Shown: in pieces, positions 1 to 11,700 of the stretch
Layout of the letters: each line of letters starts with the position of its first letter
How positions within the stretch are numbered: position 1 is the first letter of the stretch
Assembly (NCBI GenBank): GCA_023634235.1
Contig: JAMKCF010000001.1
Span: 12,968,258-13,032,257 of the forward strand
From: Pisaster brevispinus
Lineage: Eukaryota; Echinodermata; Asteroidea; Forcipulatida; Asteriidae
Length of the DNA stretch: 64,000 nt
Direction of reading: 5' to 3'
Notes under the pieces: generated by a model
The model's input: only the letters and a program-made list of their open reading frames with translations
What the model was told of the DNA's origin: nothing
Database searches by the model: none
Position numbers and translations under genes: made by a program

Positions 1-1792
1 AAATCACTTTTTAAGGAGGGCACTAAACCACAAAGTTGTCATACAGTCTGTAACTATCAAAGAATATTATATTAAGTAAAGTATGATTCCTTATCACTCT
101 ATTTAAATAAAGATGTTTATAGATATAAATCTGATGAAAATAAGTTATTTCTCACCGGATAAAATGTGCTGGATTGGTGACCTTTCAATTAGGTAGGTCA
201 CAAATGAATGAACAACAACAAAGAGCGCCACCACTCGTCAATCTGTGCTTAGTGTCTGCATCAGAATACCTCTTACATATTACTACTCTTTATAGAGACT
301 GGAAATATCTAAACTCGAAAAACAAAAACAGGCAATTATCAAAGTAGTGGATAAATAGAGAAAAAAAATGAAAATTGTGAATATTTTATAAAACGACACT
401 TCTCAAGGAACTATCGGCCCCTCACTTTAAAAACCCATTGTAGGCTTAGGGTTCAATAATTATTTTGATGAAACTGCTTGTAGGTCCACTTGTACTAGTG
501 CAATTTATTCAAATTGGATTCAGTTTGTTCAGTGGCCTCTAAAATCAATGTATTGAAACTATTCTTAACTTTGATTCCCGGAACTCAATAAAAGTGATAT
601 TTTGTCACAAATGTTGGCCATCTTGAAATTTTGTGTTTTACATGATTTTTTTCAAAAATTCCAGAGACTCAGGCTACATTAATTAGTAGGCCCTAAGGGA
701 GCCTCGTGCCAAATATGGTGCTTTTATCCGCCGAGTAACGGTAACCTTAAAATTTAACACTAAGCCACCTGACTATTGTTGGTTAATTATAATTGATCCG
801 GTGTACTGCTGTAAAAGAATGAAAGTAGCAGAGCAGTGGCATTCAGTTGGCCAAAATACTTGATAAAAATTACAAAATGGTTGTTGCTCTGATCATTATT
901 TAATTAATGGAATGAACTTCGGGCTTTGGCATTGCAAAAAGAGGAAAATCTTGCTTAGTGTGGGATTGAGATGTTAACAAAAACATCTTTAATTTGGGAA
1001 AAAAAGGAATATAATTTTGGTTTGGGACGGAAAACACATGTAAAAACTTGCCATATTGAATGGTGCTTGTAAATGATACATAATGATTAGTTACTTGAAA
1101 GTTACCTTGGGTTTTTTTGATTTAGCTTGAGAATTTTTTGTTCGGAAGCTGGAGGACATCATGCTGTAAAATTAGAACGTAGTTTCCTCTGGTGATCTTT
1201 GCTGCCAGCTCAACTATACTATTTTTGATGGTGATCCTGTGTGCGATGAAATTTGTCCCCTTTGTCCTCAAATCTGTGATACATTTCACGTTGGTGGATG
1301 ACATCCAAGGACAGAAAAAAATTGCAATGTTGGGGAATTGTTCTGGATTTAAAGACATGAAATGAAGGTGGTGAGGATGGGGGATGACAAAACCTTGAAA
1401 CTGCTTTGACCTTTTCAATTGTGAAGTTTTAATCTCGGGATTTGACACTAATAAGTCATCCTATAAATTCAAATGTATGTTGTGTGTTTTTTTTAATCTT
1501 TGTATTTGTTTAAATTTTTGTCATGCAATCACCTTTGTATCAGGATTGTGTTTTTTTCTTAAAATTTTGAATATATTGTTTGTATATTAGTACCATTACT
1601 TCTAACATCAATTAATTAAAAATAAACGTCATGATTGTACTAATGTACTGTCAAAGACTAGTTACTTCCTGTAAAACAAGGTTAAAGTGTAATTTGTATA
1701 TTGCTTGGGTATTCACGGTTATGTGGATTAAAACAATGATTTTTTAAATGTGATAATATGGTATACGTAAGTAACGATGGTAGTATACTTGA
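1..1792. other. AT-rich noncoding stretch
   Basis: No gene is supported here. The longest open frame (1122-1448, minus) has no recognisable motif, and I could not place good splice sites at both of its edges. The sequence is AT-rich with many short A and T runs. Confidence 0.5.
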
Positions 1793-2040
1793 TTAATTTT
1801 GGTTTTTACCCTACACCGATGTGTATTAGCACTGTGTACTCAGTACTTCTCCGAGTTCTGTGAAAAAAATCACAGGCATATTACTCGGGTGGGATTCGAA
1901 CCCACAACCTTTGCACTTCTAGAGTAGTGTCTTACCAACTAGACCACCACGGTAGCTAGAGGCAGTTCGAATCCTATATTTTAGCAGCGGGTACCGCAAC
2001 GACTTAATAGATGTTAATTTTGCATCAGGGATAAAAAATA
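1793..2040 (-). repeat. tRNA-derived SINE, copy 1
   Basis: Read on the minus strand, 1888-1952 looks like the left half of a tRNA. It has an A-box-like TGGTCTAGTTGG and a B box GGTTCGAATCC, which together form an internal RNA polymerase III promoter. The body extends beyond the tRNA-like part with sequence unrelated to a tRNA, and there is no paired acceptor stem, so this is a SINE and not a tRNA gene. The unit repeats immediately at 2041 and partly at 2302. Confidence 0.7.
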
Positions 2041-2301
2041 TTAATTTTGGTTTTTAACCTACACCGATGTGTGTTAGCACTGTATACTCAGTACTTCTCC
2101 GAGTTCTGTGAAGAAAAAAAAATCACAGGCATATTACTTGGGTAGGATTCGAACCCACGACCTTTGCACTTCTAGAGCAGTGTCTAACCAACTAGACCAC
2201 CGAGATTGTCCGGTAGCTAGAGGCAGTTCAAATCCTATATTTTAGTAGCGGGTACCGCAACGATTTAATAGATGTTAATTTTGCATCGGGGATAAAGAAT
2301 A
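2041..2301 (-). repeat. tRNA-derived SINE, copy 2 (head-to-tail)
   Basis: Second copy of the unit at 1793-2040, in the same orientation, with the tRNA-like segment at about 2141-2204. It is about 13 bp longer than copy 1, mainly because it keeps a short segment (2201-2211) next to the A-box end. Both box sequences are conserved apart from a few substitutions. The start of a third unit (ttaattttgggttttaccc) follows at 2302 and then stops. Confidence 0.7.
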
Positions 2302-3811
2302 TTAATTTTGGGTTTTACCCTACACTGCATACTTTAGTTGCACTTAAGTATAGTGTTAGCAGTTTTGTATATGAAGAAATATTTGTACATTTCTTTGGCA
2401 ATTTTCTCAATCATGCTGTAATGGTGTTGGTGATTCATTTTTACAATAATGATGGAAAGACAATTGAGACAGTATATTGATTTCATGTACTTTTTTTCAT
2501 ATTTTTCTCGTCAGTAGAAAAGGTTTTGTACATCTGAAAACTTCAAAATATAACACCAAATCCTTGGATGTCGCAGGAAGTTTTATGTACTCCCCACTGG
2601 CTGAGGTTACAATAAGGACACAATAATACTCCTTTTCAAATTATTTATGATGTGCATCAAGGTTTATTCCCAAAACATTTAAACCAATTTGTGGTTTCCA
2701 GTTAGGCAATACTACAGTCTGTAGTAGGTTTTTGCCCTTTTTTCCCAAAATTCCGCCCAGGAAATTAAAAAAAAATTCAACTTTTGGGCAGTCCACCATC
2801 AAACCATGCGGAAACATATGGCAGGTGTTATTTGCACAGGGTAGAGTTCATTCACCTTGAAAATCTCAATACAAATCCTGCGGTCGGGAGGGCTGCCATC
2901 TGTTTGTACACATAAATCTTGGCAAAGTCTCAAGGGATAGGGTACTTGGTACAACCATCAACCATTCTGTATTGTAGCTATCAGATGAAGCCTGTGTGAG
3001 ACTGGTTGACCTTTATCAAGGTAACAGACACCATGCTAACCCAAACATCCACATGTGTGTCGGGGGGGGGGGGAGGGGTAGTAGATTTCGTAAAAACCTT
3101 CTATAAACTATAGTTAGTGTCCCGCGATACAGTATGCATTCGGAAGTATGCATTAGGCTTGTATTTAGCAAAATATTTTACCAAAATAACATTGTAAATG
3201 ATTTGTTTTGCATTTATTATGACTGACAACATCTACAAACCCCTTAAAAGGTCTTGGGATTGATAATAATGGGTGTATAGCTTTATCCCTGGGTGTGGTA
3301 AGATTTCACCAAACCTACTACAAACTATAGTAATGGTCTTGTCATACAGTCACATATTACGTAATTCGCATCCTCGAGGGTTAACTGTTTCAACCATTCC
3401 AATCAAAACTACAAGCCAGCAGATTTCAACACACTTTCTAAATTCATAGAGCACCAGGGTCATACAACCATACAAGGTCAAGACAACCGCCAGTGGCTTA
3501 GATTGGCTTGCGAGTGCAAAGCAAGAGCAATACAAACTAATAACAAATGCAGAGGATTAAGATAACATGTAGTGTATCTCAATAGGAGTGTCAGTCATTC
3601 TCCATAGAAGACTGGGTTGGAGAGTGTTTGGGCAAACGTTAAATGAAAAAATGGATCAACGGATGTGTTTTTCCTTTGTGGGCAAACACGTATTGGGCGG
3701 CAATGTTGTAACTTCGCATAAGTACTAGCCGGTATTTTTGTGAACTGGTTAGTGCCGACCAGTGCCAACCACTCCGTGTAGTCACAACACTGGTGGTGCC
3801 CCAATGAAAAC
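2302..3811. other. noncoding, dispersed-repeat fragments
   Basis: No gene seen. There is a G-rich run at 3061-3078. Two related strings ending in 'caaactatag' or 'taaactatag' occur near 3105 and 3315. Parts of 2600-2680 and 3390-3600 resemble 56380-56670, so this is probably a degraded interspersed repeat. Confidence 0.45.
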
Positions 3812-4200
3812 TGTCAGTTCTGTCTGTCATCCCAGTGAAAAACAATGACCCCACCCCTTTGGCCAAATCATTGCAAATACACAAGTCGCAAGTGCACTAT
3901 GTTTTTTGTTGCATTCAGTGAGAAGATGGAAGTAATTTTCTTTTGTATGTTTAATGTCATTTTACTAAGTGTGTTTTTTGTTAGAATTGTGTGTTACTTG
4001 TTTCAAGTGTGTGTTTTTTGGCGTTTAGTTTGAGGGGGGGGGGGGGGGCATGGAGTTGGGCAAGCATAATGACATTGTCAGTGTATGTCATTTCAGTGAA
4101 AAACAATGCCCTCTCCCCGGCCCCATGGACAATTCCTGACAAATTCAGGTGGATATTGCCTTGTATGTTCAATGCTTTTTTTTGGTAATGTGCGTTTTGT
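3812..4200. repeat. imperfect tandem duplication of about 265 bp
   Basis: The string cagtgaaaaacaatg occurs at about 3834 and 4095, each followed by a similar tail containing tgtatgtt(t/c)aatg and a T/G-rich run. The second unit is preceded by a G homopolymer (4034-4048). Small open frames on both strands cross this block but are explained by the duplication. Confidence 0.5.
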
Positions 4201-4217
4201 TTTTGTGTCCTAGGCAA

Positions 4218-4965
4218 TATGATGACATCATCATCTGTCAAATGACGTCATCTTAAAGATTTATATTTTAAATATTTGAGAATGGTACCAAATCAGCCAC
4301 AAGAGACCGTAGGTTTCCGTTTGCAGGATTGGGTAGGGATGAATTAGGCCTTTATTTTATTGTGTTTGGACCTCATGTGACCTCTACTTCCGGTTGAAAC
4401 CGGAAGTGCCCTCGTAATTCAAGTGGCAAAAGTTATGAAGTCACTTTTAACGAAGTTAATGTGCAGCCAGGGGCTACTTTAAAAAGAAAATACAAATGAC
4501 GTCATAATATACAAGAGTACCCCTCTAGTGGCAGGTTGGAAACTGTTCAAAATGCAGATGTGTGTGGTGAAGTTTTTTGTAATCGCTTCAAAATTGATGC
4601 ACATGATGTCAGGCAGCCAACATATGTATGAAGTTGTGGATTGATTACGTCATCAGGGGTCACGTGACATGACATTAAAGTTGCACTTTTTGAAGTCGTA
4701 TATCTCCAAAAGTTTAAGTTTGATCACGTTGAAACTTGGCATGTTGTTAGATAATGGCAAGTTCTTGTTAATTATGCAATGACTTTGTGATGACGTTATC
4801 ACATGATTTTGTAAGATTTTTGAATTTTTTGCCCCTTTAAGTCATTAATTGCTAACAGAACATGCTATAATAAAAATTCTTTTTTAAACAGGTTTGATAC
4901 GTCATAACTGCTTTGAAAACAAATTGACGTCATCATTTGTCAGGTTATATTACCTTAAAGGTACA
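4218..4965. repeat. interspersed repeat with TGACGTCAT-type ends and a palindrome
   Basis: Similar sequence occurs at both ends (gacatcatcatctgtca near 4222 and gacgtcatcatttgtca near 4925). In between are a palindrome, ACTTCCGGTTGAAACCGGAAGT (4387-4408, given here in two overlapping halves of fewer than 20 bases: ACTTCCGGTTG and AACCGGAAGT), and several ACGTCAT strings. No open frame of note. It is probably a nonautonomous element of a marine-invertebrate repeat family, but I cannot assign the class. Confidence 0.45.
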
Positions 4966-7232
4966 GTTTTACAAGATATATAGACAATGAGTCCGATCTC
5001 ACAAGGCATTAACTATTGTATTATTAACTTGATTATGTACACACTATAAGACTTTCACATTCATATGAGTAATTTGAAAATGTTATTGATGAAACAGCTT
5101 GGCATTTGTGCACAAATGCAATGTGTCTAATTAATTTTTGTATTTAATTATGTATTTTTTTATTTAATTTTTTTTTTTTTTAAGGGGGGAGGGTGCATGT
5201 AGGTGTTGGAAGGGGCATCATGTATCTTTCCCCCTGTAATTTGTATGTTGTTTTGCTGAAATAGACCTACATACACTTGTTATTTTGTACAGACATGATT
5301 TTTTGTGTGTGATGTAGAGAAGTGTTTTGATTGCTACTTACTGAACAGAAGAAGACATGTGAAGGCCTGTCTGTTTTACTTGAAAATAGTTAGTTTGGAA
5401 TTGTGTTTATTATAAAAGTGTAAATGTAGCGCATGTTTTATTGTTATTTATCTATTTATGGAATTAATTTTTTAATATCGAAGGTCACTTTTGCAGTAGA
5501 AAGTTTGTGTTTGTGTTTGGAAGAATCACTTTTTTTTTATTCGTGCCCTATAAGGACAGCACCGTAAACAGGACTTTTATGGGTTTGTGTAGGGGGGCAG
5601 GAGGATTGGGTTTGTCAGTAAAAGGGGGTGTCATGCTTTTTTTTTAATAAAGGGACCTCATGTGTTTTGAATATTTAACTCAAACTTTAAAAAGTTGGGG
5701 AACTCACTTCTGTTATGAGATAATGTATACGGACTGAAGAAAGGAAATGTTTGAAGTAGGACAGTGACACAAAATGATATCAAGTCCCCGTCAAGTGTGC
5801 TAGTTTCCATGGTTATGATTTTTACGGTATGGACAATTTGGTAAAAAATATTTCATTCATTATAATTATGTATTGTGCCTGTCTACAGGTGGCCCTGGTC
5901 CACTGTTGTGGGTTTGACTCTGTTTCTTGGATTGATGGGTTTCCCGAAGTGACTAAAAGGCCAATGCATGGCATAGAAAGCCATTGCATGCAGAATCAGC
6001 TATGTAAATTGTGCATAAGGTACAGTACATGTAGGGCTACATGTAACATACGTGTTTCCGTAACTGGTAGTTCTAGTACTAGTAGTGGGCTCTTCGTTGA
6101 ATATATGATCTAGTGTTGGCTCCAAGACGATGGTGTTTTTTTTGCGCACACATCCAACGTTCACACATGTGCATGGCAAACTGTACAAGCATGTAATGAA
6201 CTAGTCTTGGTCCAAGACGTCACTATCTCATACTCTTAACGTAGCGTGATAACCCTTGTAGAGGGCGCGCTTTTCTTCTTGAATTCATTTCGGTTGATGA
6301 CTGTCTGTAGTAACAGACAATCTTGGATCTAGGATATCTTTGCGTGGCCAAGTTATTTTCATGAAGCATCAAGTCATGTTTTATTCATATTAGTGACTAA
6401 AATGACAAGCTTGCAAGAAAAGCAAGATGTGAAAGGTCAAGAGGTCGTCGACACGATCGAGCATGATTGTGTGCAGTGCATGCTGTGTTAACATCGCCCG
6501 CGCACTCATGTTTTGATTGACCATGACTTCTTCATCGCTCTATCAACGCACTAAGCAAGTGATTCTGAAAATAATCAAGCTAAATTATATGCTCGCAGTC
6601 GGTTAGGTTTATCGGTGGGTCATTGTTTAGTGGACGTTTGAATCTTGTACATTGTCAATGTCAACCATGTAATTTTATAAAAGATTATCTTTGCATCTGA
6701 ATTACTTTACATTCTACCATTCGACATGCCCTGAAAATAAACTATTGGCAATAAAACAATTCTACTTTGTTTACTTTTACCTTTCTTTGCAACTACACGA
6801 ATGTAATGAGGACTTTTGTGTATAATAGCAATAATATTAATTTTCTGTAGCGGGACAATTTACTGCATCTTTTTTATGTAGGCCTAATTCACAAAGAAAG
6901 AGGGGTGAACTCAAGACTGTTCGGATCATGTTTGTATGGCCATCACTCTCCAACATGCTACTTTCAACAGTATTTTATAAGTTGCAGCATATATAATAAA
7001 CGTTTCAAATACCGGGCGCCAGCGTCATTGTCTCAGTGTGTGTGCTGCGCTTTGCGGTTTTGACTGGCTTTCAAAATACCGCGCGACCTGTACATAGGTC
7101 TTTATGCAGTTTCTCTATTGCAAGGTCAAAGAGCATAAACAAATGTAATACAATTTTAGCCAGCCTATTTACCGTACATGTACATGTGTGTGTGGAAATC
7201 TATGTCTGTTCAACAATGCGTTATCGTTTATA
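4966..7232. other. noncoding stretch
   Basis: No supported gene. There is a poly-T tract at 5169-5182 and scattered GTCTTGG/CCAAGAC palindromes (see 6203-6218). The open frame at 5829-6113 begins with a hydrophobic stretch, but it shows no family motif and no splice context. Confidence 0.45.
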
Positions 7233-7318
7233 GGGCCGTTTCCTTTGCTGTTACCAAGTAAGTTTTTATGCTAATATATATTTTGAGTAGTTACCAAAAG
7301 TGTCCAGTGCCTTTAAAT
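7233..7318 (-). repeat. dispersed repeat fragment (echinoderm-type)
   Basis: On the minus strand this reads as a short segment containing cactggacac, attactcaaaat-like and cttggtaac-like strings. I recognise it as part of a very abundant dispersed repeat in sea star genomes. Recognition is from memory, and only a fragment is present. Confidence 0.45.
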
Positions 7319-7813
7319 ATGTTATAAACAAAAAGGTGAGTAATTTCAGAGTAATTTCAGAATAATTTAGATTTTTTTTAAAATCCAAACCCTAATCCAT
7401 CGCCAAGCTCTTTTCAGAATGCATTTTATTCACTTAATAATAATTCCTGGCATGGCAAGTCATGGCGAGTCCTGAATAATTCACGAAAAGGTGCAAACTC
7501 GATCGTTGATTGGCTTCCCCGGAAAGTCGGGGGAAAAAAAATGAAACACTTACGCACCCTCATACAAGATATTCAAGACCTTCGCGGAAGCTGGAAATCG
7601 AAGCAAGTGGGCGATACGGCACGCTACCCATAGTAGCGAGGCTGGGAACTGCTCCATGGGAAGGTCTTGGAACCAAGACTAGTAATGAACAAACGTGGAG
7701 GGTGCTGTGACTAGTGTTATTTTCCCCACCGACATTGGTCATCCAGATGATCTGGGGAACAGAATTACAAAGCGCCCTCAAGCGTGTACAGTGTGCGGTG
7801 TACACATGGATCT
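7319..7813. other. noncoding stretch
   Basis: No gene supported. A palindrome of the GTCTTGGaaCCAAGAC type lies at 7664-7680, and the same core recurs elsewhere in the window. Confidence 0.4.
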
Positions 7814-7961
7814 GGGCCAAATTTGATAAAGCTGTTAAGCAGAAAAACTTTGCTTAGCAAATTTCTTTACTTGTGATAACAATTTAAACTTTATGGAATG
7901 TTAACTATTAAAACTGTTTCTGCTGAGCAAGATTTTTCTGTGCTTGGCAAGTTTTCCAACT
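7814..7961 (+). mobile_element. MITE fragment, GGGCCCAATTTCAT family
   Basis: Starts with a diverged terminal repeat (gggccaaatttgataaagctg) followed by the family's characteristic ttaagcagaaaa and tgcttagca strings. The right terminal repeat is missing. Better copies lie at 9883-10060 and 38474-38655. Confidence 0.5.
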
Positions 7962-8171
7962 TGTTTGCAGTTTCTAAGGTTTTTTTTTATAATCTCGATT
8001 TTTACTACCCAAATGGGAAATCCAAACCAATCAGAAGCAACAGGGGTCAAGCATACATGAACAAATTATGCAAATTAACAAATAAACAAACTCTTAAAGG
8101 CCAATGGGCATGTATGCCTTAACCTGGCATGTATGCCTTAACCTATCGAACAAAATGAACCTTTTGATTAA

Positions 8172-8386
8172 AACGACGCAAGTGTTGTAAGCTTCAATAC
8201 AACACAAACATTAAGACTTTATGACATGCGGTTCGGGAGATATGATTTGTTTAAGTTTTGAGCTTCCTGTTTGGACCCGAAGTAAGGGTCAAAGTGAGGT
8301 CATGGTTATAAATAAAATGTCGCAAATGTTGTAAGCTACAAAATAACACAAACAATACAACTTTACGACATGTGGTTCAGGAGATG
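8172..8386. repeat. two-copy direct repeat
   Basis: A unit of about 70 bp containing tgttgtaagct, aacacaaaca, gacatg(c/t)ggttc and ggagat occurs at about 8172-8241 and again at about 8318-8386. No coding potential is evident. Confidence 0.5.
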
Positions 8387-8539
8387 TTTTTTTAAAGGAA
8401 TAAGCCTTGAATTACCGTTATTTGACACCTGATGACGTAAAAGTAAAGCAATTGTTTCTATCATTCTAATAATTTTATAAGAAACACGATGGTATAAAAC
8501 TTTCCTATCTAATGCATTTTATCAAAAACCCTAAATGCA

Positions 8540-8659
8540 CATAGGTTGGGCTGTGCACAAAGCAATTGGTCCTCTATCGGTTAGGAATTAAGCCAATTTT
8601 TCTGCTAAAGTAAGCTCGAAAATTTGCTTATAGTTAAGCAACGCTATGAAATTGGGCCC
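8540..8659 (+). mobile_element. truncated MITE, right half
   Basis: Ends with ATGAAATTGGGCCC (8646-8659), the right terminal repeat of the family seen complete at 9883-10060. The left end is degraded and its boundary uncertain. It abuts the left end of the element at 8661. Confidence 0.5.
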
Positions 8660-8660
8660 A

Positions 8661-9881
8661 GGGGCTGATTTCAGTAAAGTCCCCATTTTAAATCATCGCT
8701 ATCACACTTGCAATGTGATTGCAAACGGCAAACAAATCGCACTTGCGACGTCGCTGATTTTGCGTTTCACTAAAGTCATCGCAGTTGTGATGACATAAAC
8801 TTCCAGAAAACCATCGGTCTTTGCATGTGGACGTCATACATGTCAAAATGTTGTTGCTGCGGTTTGATTAAAAACGAACGGCATTGAACTGCAGTTTAAA
8901 TGTTAATCGTTGTCATGCTGGTGCATCAAAAGTAACAATAGGAGGACCATGCTTAAATTCTAGGCATTCATTGAAAAGGGTTCACATGAAGTCAAATTCA
9001 ACTTGTTTCATTTGTAGGCCTATGGTAAAATTAATTTTATAAAATCTTGTAAATAATTGTAACGTTGGTGATTTGACGAAACTGGTTAAATTTAAGGGTA
9101 TGAGAATGATGGTTTTTGTTTCTGACATCTGTAAATTAATGTCTGACACTGTCAAACAAATGACATATTTGATTTATTGATATCCTAAAGAATTGTCACA
9201 ATCTATAAATGATAACTCTCACACTTTATATGAGCTTCAACACACAATCGAACGTCAAAAGGGGAAAACATTTTAAAATTTTATTATACTTTCCCGAAGG
9301 CATAATCATTATTTGGCCTACTTGGCGAAAAGAATTCATTTCTAAATGCCCGACATTTTCATCAAAGTGTTGTAACCGGAAATGTGTACATGATATTAAA
9401 TCGGAAAGGACAAACTATGGATGCTATGAAGCCTACATTAACTTAAGTCCAAAATGCTGGTTAAAATAACTGAACCCAAAGACCTCCTTTTTTACCGAGT
9501 TTAATCTCTCTCGGCAGTCCTTAGCCAACTACGTTGTGGATATCCCGAGTCTCCCAGTAAAAGACCACCAAGAGTAAATAAATGTAACACCATTTTACTC
9601 TTTATTCGGGGACAAACTATACTACGTCGAGACATACACCGTTAATATTTCTAAGCACAAATCGGCGCAATCTATCATAAATTTGCGATGAACTTACACT
9701 TTGCGGCCACTAACGAGTCGACGCAAGATTGTCATCGCTAATGTTTTGCGATGAGTAAGTTTATTGCAAAGATTTAGTGAAATCGCTATCCAAAATCCAT
9801 GGCTAAGTTGCGATGGATTTTGGATTTAGTGATCGGTTTCGGCGTTTGCGATGATCTAAAAGCGTTAGTGAAATCGGCCCC
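8661..9881. mobile_element. nonautonomous inverted-repeat element, GGGGCCGATTTCACTAA ends
   Basis: The left end reads GGGGCTGATTTCAGTAAAG (8661-8679). The right end, read on the minus strand from 9881, is GGGGCCGATTTCACTAA, so the termini are inverted repeats with two mismatches. The interior has repeated gcgat/atcgc motifs and a copy of gatttcact..tcatcgcagt near 8757. The open frame at 9209-9469 matches no transposase I know. It could be one 1.2-kb element or two short copies joined. Confidence 0.55.
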
Positions 9882-9882
9882 A

Positions 9883-10060
9883 GGGCCCAATTTCATACAG
9901 CTGTTAAACATAAAATTTCTTTAGTTAGCAAGAAATGAGCATGGTACCAGTGGCAACAATGTCAACTTCAAGGAATGTTGGTTGGTAACCTGTTTCTGCT
10001 AAGCAAGGTTTTCCTGTTGCTAGCAAGTTTTGTGCTTACATGCTTTATGAAATTGGGCCC
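9883..10060. mobile_element. complete MITE with 14-bp terminal inverted repeats
   Basis: Begins GGGCCCAATTTCAT (9883-9896) and ends with the exact reverse complement (10047-10060), total 178 bp. The interior contains tgctaagcaag and agcaag strings typical of this family. No open frame. A clear target duplication is not visible because another element abuts its left side. Confidence 0.75.
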
Positions 10061-10559
10061 AGGTCTAGTTTCTGAAGGTATTGAGTTTGTAACGATGTCG
10101 ATCCTAATGGATAATGCGTCCGCTCAGCGAAATAGAAAATGCGTCCGGACCGCGACAGTGTTGTGGTGTGGGAAGGACGTCAGCTATTGGAGGTGATATA
10201 ATGATGGTGCAGCTGGTGCTGTGCAAGAGACTTACACAATCAGTGGTCATGCGTAACCAGTGTCTTTGGAACCAGATCTGTCAGTTCAAACAAGGGTTTC
10301 TAGACAATGTTTGTTTGAACAAATTAGAAAACTCATATTCTATTGAATTGTTTCAGTATATATTTCTTAACATTTGTTAAGAGAATGATCACTGCCATTG
10401 CCAACTTCTAGTTCGTAAAGGTGCTCTTTGTTTATGTGGTACTTTTGTGGGTTATTTTAGTCAACGGTTGTGTGTGTACCTGTTCCATTTGAAGAAACAA
10501 TTGTAGAATATTATTTCAAATCTCTATTCAGCAAAGTTTGTTCACTTAACGGTTGTTTA

Positions 10560-11700
10560 CTTTATCTCCGATACATACAGTTTTCTTGAGATAGCTCGGG
10601 CACTATGTAGAATGCACCAACGTGGGATGATAATGTCAGATGTATTTGCATGAATATCTCTCGAGATAATATTAACCTTATCTTAGAGTTGTCTAAGGAT
10701 CTTTGTAGACTGCACCAACATGGGTTAACAATTATTGTCTGCAATTGCAAGGCCTCGCTATAAATTTTTGTCCATGTCTCACAATTGGCTCAGGTACAAT
10801 GAAGGGATGAAAAACAGAATGGGATAATTTCGTAAGTGACTGCAAGAATACAAGAATATCTTGAAGATTAAATTATCCATGTGTGTGAGTTTGCTAAAGC
10901 TGTATGTGAGGGTACCAACGCAACGTTTACGACTGCAAGTAAAGATCTCGCGAGATAATAATACCCATGCGTGTGAGTTTAACTGCACCAATGTGGGATA
11001 ATATTATCTGTGATTGCGAGATAATATTATCCATGTCCGTGAGTTTGCTAAGGCGCTATTAAGACTGAACCAATGTGGGATAATATTATCTGTGATTGCG
11101 AGATAATATTATCCGTGTCCGTGAGTTTGCTAAGGCCCTATTAAGACTGAACTAATGTGGGATAATATTATCTGTGATTGTACGAAGATTCCGCGAGCTA
11201 ATATTATCCGTGTCGGTGAGTTTGCTAAGGCCCTATGAAGACAGCAACAATCTGGGATTATATTATCTGTGATTGTGCGAAGATTCCGCGAGATAATATC
11301 ACCCGTGTCCGTGAGTTTGCTAAGGCCCTATGAAGCGGCAACAATGTGGGATAATATTATCTGTGATTGTACGAAGATTCCGCGAGATAATATTATCCGT
11401 GTCGGTGAGTTTGCTAAGGCCCTATGAAGAGGGCAACAATGTGGGATAATATTATGTGATTGTGCGGAGATTCCGCGAGATAATATTCGTGTCCGAGAGT
11501 TAACTAAGGCTCTATGAAGACTGCACCAATGTGGGACAGTATTATCTCAAGGTCTCACGAGATAATATTGTCTTTGTTTTACAATTTGCCAAGGCTCTAT
11601 GGAGACTGCATCAAAGTGGGGTGATATTTTCTGTCACTGCAAGAAGATCTCACGAGATGATGATAATGTCCTGGTCCAAGAGTTGGCCAATGCTCTAATG
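10560..11700. repeat. satellite with paired GATAATATTATC palindromes
   Basis: About eleven tandem units. In the core (about 10990-11500) a unit reads roughly gggataatattatctgtg, a spacer, then gagataatattatccgtg, gtgagtttgctaagg and ccctat(g/t)aag. The landmark gagtttgctaagg recurs at 11041, 11122, 11218, 11312 and 11406, giving 81-bp units followed by 94-96-bp units that carry an extra tacgaagattccgc segment. Similarity fades toward both edges, as expected when exchange homogenises the middle of an array. Small open frames crossing it are not genes. Confidence 0.8.

Noticed and set aside
1122..1448. 108-codon open frame, minus strand
   Set aside because: No recognised domain and no clear pair of splice sites. 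AT-rich DNA of this length can hold such frames by chance.
1888..2211. Possible tRNA genes on the minus strand
   Set aside because: Both polymerase III boxes are present but there is no matching acceptor stem, the unit extends well past a tRNA, and it is duplicated in tandem. A SINE explains it better.
5829..6113. Small protein with signal-peptide-like start
   Set aside because: Only a hydrophobic stretch supports it. There is no family motif, splice context or second exon, and the cysteine pattern matches nothing I know.
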